Shown here piece by piece: positions 60,169 to 64,000 of a DNA stretch of 64,000 nt. This DNA is from Prorocentrum cordatum (lineage: Eukaryota; Sar; Dinophyceae; Prorocentrales; Prorocentraceae). How positions within the stretch are numbered: position 1 is the stretch's first letter; every line of letters begins with the position of its first letter. The position numbers were made by a program, and so were the translations under genes. The DNA is taken from the NCBI GenBank assembly GCA_963575745.1, contig CAUYUJ010000958.1, positions 297,501 through 361,500 of the forward strand, given 5' to 3'. Under the pieces are notes generated by a model. It saw only the letters and a list, made by a program, of their open reading frames with translations, was not told where the DNA came from and did not search any database.

Positions 60169-61554
60169 ATGGTGCGGGAGGTGCTCGCCGGTGTCGCGGC
60201 GGCCCGCTGGGCGGCGGACAACCTGGTGAGACGGCTTGGCAGGGAGCTGCGGGAGGCGAAGGAAGTCATCGCCAGCCTCCAAGCGCAGCTGGCGTGCGGT
60301 TCGCGCGGCGACGCCGCGGAGGCGGAGGCCCGCCGCCGCGAAGCCATCGCGCGGCCCGCCTTGGTTGCGCGCGTCCGCGGACGCCGCGAAACCAGGGCGC
60401 AGCGGCAGCGGCGGAACGTCGCGTGGCATGCCGAGCGATGCCCGTCGGCAGACGCCCCGCCGCAGGCATGGCGCAGGGCTCAAGACGGGCCGCGCCTCCC
60501 AGGAGGGCCCCTTCCTGGTGAGGGGCGCGGCGGTGCGGCGCAGGGTGCCGCCGCGTGTGAGGTGGGGACCTGCGTCTGCGAAGTGCAGCCGCCGGTTGAG
60601 TGCGCATTGGGTGCTTGCGTGGCCGAGGCGCCAGCGCGGCTGCCCAGCGCCCGAGTGGCGGCCGCGAGGGCCCCGCTGCGGTCTAGCGCCCAGCCGTGCC
60701 TCCCCGAGTGGGCGCGCTGGGCCGCGCTGCTGGAGGAGCTCGGCGTGGCGCAGTTGGCCGAGCAGGGCTGCGGCGAGGGCGGCGCCGAGAGCGCCGAGGC
60801 GGAGGAGGTCATCGCGGAGTTCGGCTGCGAGGCCGAGGAGGATCGCGCTGCTGCGGCGCGTTGCTCGGCGTGGCGGCCGCGGCGGAGCGGGGGCAGCTTA
60901 GTGGGGGGCTCGGAGTTCGAGGGGGAGTCTGAGTTCGAGGATCTCGGGTCGGAGCACGGGCAATTCCTGCGTGACGAGTTCTCGGGCGGCAGCGAGCTGG
61001 CCGCGGGGTGCGAGCTGGCGCGCGCTGCCTGGCTGGGGCGTTCGGGCTCCAGGCGCGGTGGTGGGGGCGAGCCCGAACCCGAGGAGGAGCGCGGCGCGCT
61101 AGCGCTCGCGGCCGACGGCTCCGAGGTAGGCCCCGAGGAGCTGCGCGGGTCCGAGGGGGGCAACGTTTCGTTCCTGGACGGCTTCTCGGTGGCGGCGGTG
61201 GCGTGCGCGGCCACGGGGCCGAAATCGGGAGTTGAGTCGCTCCTGGACTTGGCCGAGGCCCGCGCTCTCGGCGTCCGCCTCGGGAGTGCAGGTTGTCCAG
61301 ATGCCGAGGGGCAGGCTGCCGAGGGCGAGGGCAGCTCCGTGGGGGGCTCGGAGTTCGAGGATCTCGGGTCTGAGCACGGGCGGTTCCTGCGCGGCGAATT
61401 CTCGGACGGCAGCGAGCAGGCCGCGGAGTGCGAGCTTGCGCGCGCGCGGGCTCCAGGCGCGAGGGCGCTGAACGCGGCCTCCAGGCCGATGCCCCTGGCG
61501 CGCGAGCGCGGGGGCGGCTGGCTGCGGCCGAGGCGGCCCAGGCGGCGATCCTGA
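60169..61554 (+). CDS. Hypothetical acidic protein with an internal repeat
   Basis: ATG at 60169 gives 461 codons to TGA at 61552-61554. Family unknown. The first about 60 residues look like a coiled coil (VRRLGRELREAKEVIASLQA). Two diverged copies of a block SEFEDLGSEHGxFLRxEFSxGSE...CELARA occur (about residues 250-285 and 395-430), so the C-terminal half is an acidic Ser/Glu/Leu repeat protein. A different frame after the stop (to 61619) ends AILSGDLAEGLRLLEAAQVF, which looks like a natural protein end and suggests a late frameshift. Strong GC-rich codon bias and minisatellites on both sides. It could be a mobile-element accessory ORF, since it sits between two 70-bp direct repeats, or a host exon. 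Confidence 0.5.
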   Translation: MVREVLAGVAAARWAADNLVRRLGRELREAKEVIASLQAQLACGSRGDAAEAEARRREAIARPALVARVRGRRETRAQRQRRNVAWHAERCPSADAPPQAWRRAQDGPRLPGGPLPGEGRGGAAQGAAACEVGTCVCEVQPPVECALGACVAEAPARLPSARVAAARAPLRSSAQPCLPEWARWAALLEELGVAQLAEQGCGEGGAESAEAEEVIAEFGCEAEEDRAAAARCSAWRPRRSGGSLVGGSEFEGESEFEDLGSEHGQFLRDEFSGGSELAAGCELARAAWLGRSGSRRGGGGEPEPEEERGALALAADGSEVGPEELRGSEGGNVSFLDGFSVAAVACAATGPKSGVESLLDLAEARALGVRLGSAGCPDAEGQAAEGEGSSVGGSEFEDLGSEHGRFLRGEFSDGSEQAAECELARARAPGARALNAASRPMPLARERGGGWLRPRRPRRRS

Positions 61555-61665
61555 GCGGCGATCTGGCCGAGGGGCTGCGGTTGCTCGAGGCGGCTCAGGT
61601 CTTCGGCCAGGCTGAGTGAGGCGTGCAGTTGCATTCTTTATGTAGATCTGGTCTCGCCTCGGTGG

Positions 61666-61727
61666 GGTGGGGTGGGTGGGGTGGTGGTGGTGGTGGTGGT
61701 GGTGGTGGTGGTGGTGGTGGTGGTGGT

Positions 61728-61798
<71 letters not shown>
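61666..61798. repeat. TGG then TG microsatellite
   Basis: (TGG)n at 61679-61730 runs directly into (TG)n to 61797. It lies just downstream of the hypothetical ORF. Confidence 0.96.
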
Positions 61799-61799
<1 letters not shown>

Positions 61800-61919
61800 G
61801 CGTCTGCGTGGGTTTGGCCTTTCCGCCTGCCCAGGCCCGCAGGGGCTGCCCCGTTTTGGTTTCGAAGGGGTTTCCCTTTCCCTTTAGCCTTGAAGGCCCC
61901 CGTCTTTAACTTTAACTTC

Positions 61920-63010
61920 AACGCACAGGAGCACGGCAGTACACGTAGGAGCATTGTGGAACACATAGGTGCACGGCAGAATTGACGGCCGAACACGCAG
62001 GGGCACGGCAGAGACACATGTGGGGCACGACAGAAGACGCAGGAACACGATGAGCACGGTCGAACACAGAGTACACATGAGCACGGCAGAACACGCGGGA
62101 TAACATCATAACACACATGGGAGCGTGGCAGATCACACAGAATACATAGCATCGCGGCACAACAAGCAGCAGCATTGCAGAACACACAGGAGCATGGCTG
62201 AATACACAGGAGCACGGCAGAACGCACAGGAGCACGGCATATCAGGACCATGGCAGAAACACACAGAAGCACGGCTGAACATAGAGGAGCCTTGCAGAAC
62301 ACGCAGGAGCACGGCAGTACACATAGGAACTCTGCAGACCACACAGGAGCACGGCAGAACTGACGGTTGAGCACGCAGGAGCACGGCAGAACACACAGGG
62401 GCACGGCAGAACACGCAGGCACGCGGCAGTACACATAGGAGCATTGCGGAACACATAGGTGCACGGCAGAATTGACGGCTGAACACGCAGGAGCACGGCA
62501 GAACACATAGGGGCACGACAGAAGACGCAGGACCACGAGGAGCACGGCCGAGCACGCAGAGTACATCGGGGCACGGCAGAACATACAGGAGCACGGCCGA
62601 CACATAGGAGCGCGGCAGATCACACAACACACATGGGAACGCGGCACAACAAGCAACAGCACGTCAGAACACACAGGAGCACGGCAGAACACAGGAGCAC
62701 GGCAGAACACATAGGAGCACGGCGTAGCAGGACCATGGCAGAATACACAGGAACACGGCAGACCACACAGGAGCGCGGCAGAACACGCAGGAGCACTTTG
62801 CCTTTATGGCCCCACAACCAACCAACACGCAGGAGCACGGCAGAACACATACAACATCGATTCACACAGCCGCACCGACAGGCACACGCACATAGGCATA
62901 CACACACACCCGCACACGCACACGCACACACAGACACATACACGCAGGCACACACAGAGAGGCAGCATACGTTCACGCAAACCGCAGGAGCACGGCAGGG
63001 CAGCACGGCA
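61920..63010. repeat. GGAGCACGGCAGAACACAC minisatellite, right block
   Basis: More than 50 units of 18-22 bp, including longer periodic groups of about 300-400 bp (for example GCACGGCAGTACACATAGGA with CATTGTGGAACACATAGGTG recurs). A CACA-rich stretch follows at 62875-62960. Confidence 0.93.
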
Positions 63011-63115
63011 TAACACATCAGTGCCGCAGACCAACACGCACGGACACATGCACACATTCCACGCACGCACGCGCACGCGCAAGCGCAAACACGCCACGAC
63101 AGACTTGCGCAGCAC

Positions 63116-63184
63116 ATACTAAGAACGTAGGATATCTCATAAGGCAAGGACACACAAGGACGCTTCCCGTTCTTGTCTGGTCAG
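63116..63184. repeat. 70-bp direct repeat, right copy
   Basis: CTAAGAACGTAGGATATCTC then GGACGCTTCCCGTTCTTGTC, same orientation as 58636-58706. Repeat R copy 2 follows directly. Confidence 0.85.
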
Positions 63185-63700
63185 GCTTCATTACGGGAAA
63201 TGCTCGATTGGAAGACAACCGTCTGAGAAGCCTCACTCGCGCGAGAACGCTATTCCTGGGACTTCAGCGTCTCGAATCAACGTGACGGTCGCGTCCTGTC
63301 AGTTAATCGCGCCAGAACGCCACTCCGCGGACTTCAACATCAGGAATAAACATTTTTGTTGTGTCAGGGCAATCCTCAATCTCGCCGGAACACCATTCGT
63401 GAAACTTCGATCATGCGAATCATTGGGACTCTTGCGAACTTTCCAAACGAATGTGCGAGGCGCTCAGGCGAGAGCCACATTTTGGAACAGAGCCGCCTTT
63501 CATTTTTGAAACTGTTGCAAACCTTTAAGACGAGTGTGCGCGGCGCTAAGGCGAAGGTTACATTTGAAAACCGCCCGTCCTCAGACATTTGCACATGTCA
63601 AGCTTCGCTGAAGAAGTCACAGTCGAAATGCCTGGCCCGCCCTACCGACACGTCCGAGAGTGCGACGGGGAGGAGTTGCTGATAAGGAGTATGGATGGAG
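63180..63700. repeat. Dispersed repeat R, copy 2
   Basis: Same three zones in the same order as 22358-23140: CGATTGGAAGACAACCGTCT, units with CGCCAGAACGCCACTCC, units with CTTTAAGACGAGTGTGCGCG, and a right end with TGCCTGGCCCGCCCTACCGA and GGAGTTGCTGATAAGGAG. Confidence 0.8.
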
Positions 63701-64000
63701 GTGGAGGAGGCGAAGAGAAAAGAAAAGGAGGAGGAGGAGGATGAGGATGAGAAGGCGAAGGAGGAAGACAGCGAGCTCGGCTCGGCTCGGTAGGGGTGGT
63801 GGGCAGCGGGCGCGCCGATCCCGGGGCGGAGGGGGCGGGGCTTTGGGGGCTTCTGCGGAGGCTTCTCCGGAGGCCTCCGCGGGATGCCCTTGGCTGGAGT
63901 GCTCCCGAGGCTCAGGCCAGGCCAGAGGCGTCCGAGGGCATCGATCCTCGATCTTCCCCGATCCTCGATCCTCCTCCTCGATCCTCGTTCCTCCTGCTCC
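63701..64000. other. GGA-rich and GC-rich sequence to the window edge
   Basis: Short GGA run (63705-63760), GC-rich unassigned sequence, then a TCCTCGATCCTCGAT-type repeat at 63940-64000 that continues beyond the window. Confidence 0.7.

Noticed and set aside
1-64000. tRNA, rRNA or spliced-leader genes
   Set aside because: No cloverleaf with anticodon-stem consensus, no rRNA core sequence and no spliced-leader-like sequence was recognised by eye; a covariance-model search would be decisive.

Overview
The window looks like dinoflagellate nuclear DNA. The evidence is: very GC-rich sequence; only two recognisable host genes, both broken into short exons; introns that mostly fit GC-AG or GT-AG splice sites; protein families seen mainly in dinoflagellate repeats (fused RT / tyrosine recombinase / methyltransferase-like elements, and a copia-like Gag with FAWINDASGSMTP-type sequence); and an extreme density of microsatellites, minisatellites and inverted-repeat elements. 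The species cannot be fixed from the sequence; a large GC-rich genome such as Prorocentrum or Polarella is a guess. No bacterial-type operons, rRNA, tRNA or CRISPR array was found.

Host genes. (1) At 6236-6357 and 7046-7539 (+) lie two exons of a prolyl-tRNA editing / YbaK-domain protein (PRORSD1/ProX family), joined across an intron that holds a small inverted-repeat element. (2) At 31308-31381, 35957-36029, 38342-38411 and 39319-39377 (+) are four consecutive small exons of the V-type H+-ATPase membrane subunit a. They join perfectly in frame and encode the proton-path helices including the essential arginine. Its other exons were not found here. A decayed LINE on the minus strand (about 32.3-35.3 kb) sits in its first visible intron.

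Mobile elements. Three tyrosine-recombinase-type (DIRS-superfamily) retroelements were recognised. E3 (49990-58378) is nearly perfect: split direct repeats in the order A1...B1-A2-B2, two Gag-like frames, an intact 793-aa RT-RNase H, and an intact 465-aa tyrosine recombinase with its R-H-R-W-Y residues. It is inserted, without target duplication, inside the gag of a copia-like element at a 5-bp TTTGT core, and the host gag frame reads straight across the empty site. E1 (24799-30998) is a decayed relative with short split direct repeats, a Gag-like region, RT, and a tyrosine recombinase fused in frame to a cytosine-methyltransferase-like domain. E2 (about 40.7-44.2 kb) keeps RT and the methyltransferase-like domain only.

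Repeats. The first 24 kb and the gaps between genes are built from GAT/GAC/GGA microsatellites, several families of terminal-inverted-repeat elements (105-1945, 17544-19002 and 47913-49078; the CAGGGTCGGCGG family at 14636-15328 and 20611-21322; fold-back elements at 3445-3605 and 6860-6996), and tandem arrays with periods of 7, about 20, about 58, about 100, 118, 130, 243 and about 350-385 bp. Nested insertion, often into microsatellites, explains much of the layout.
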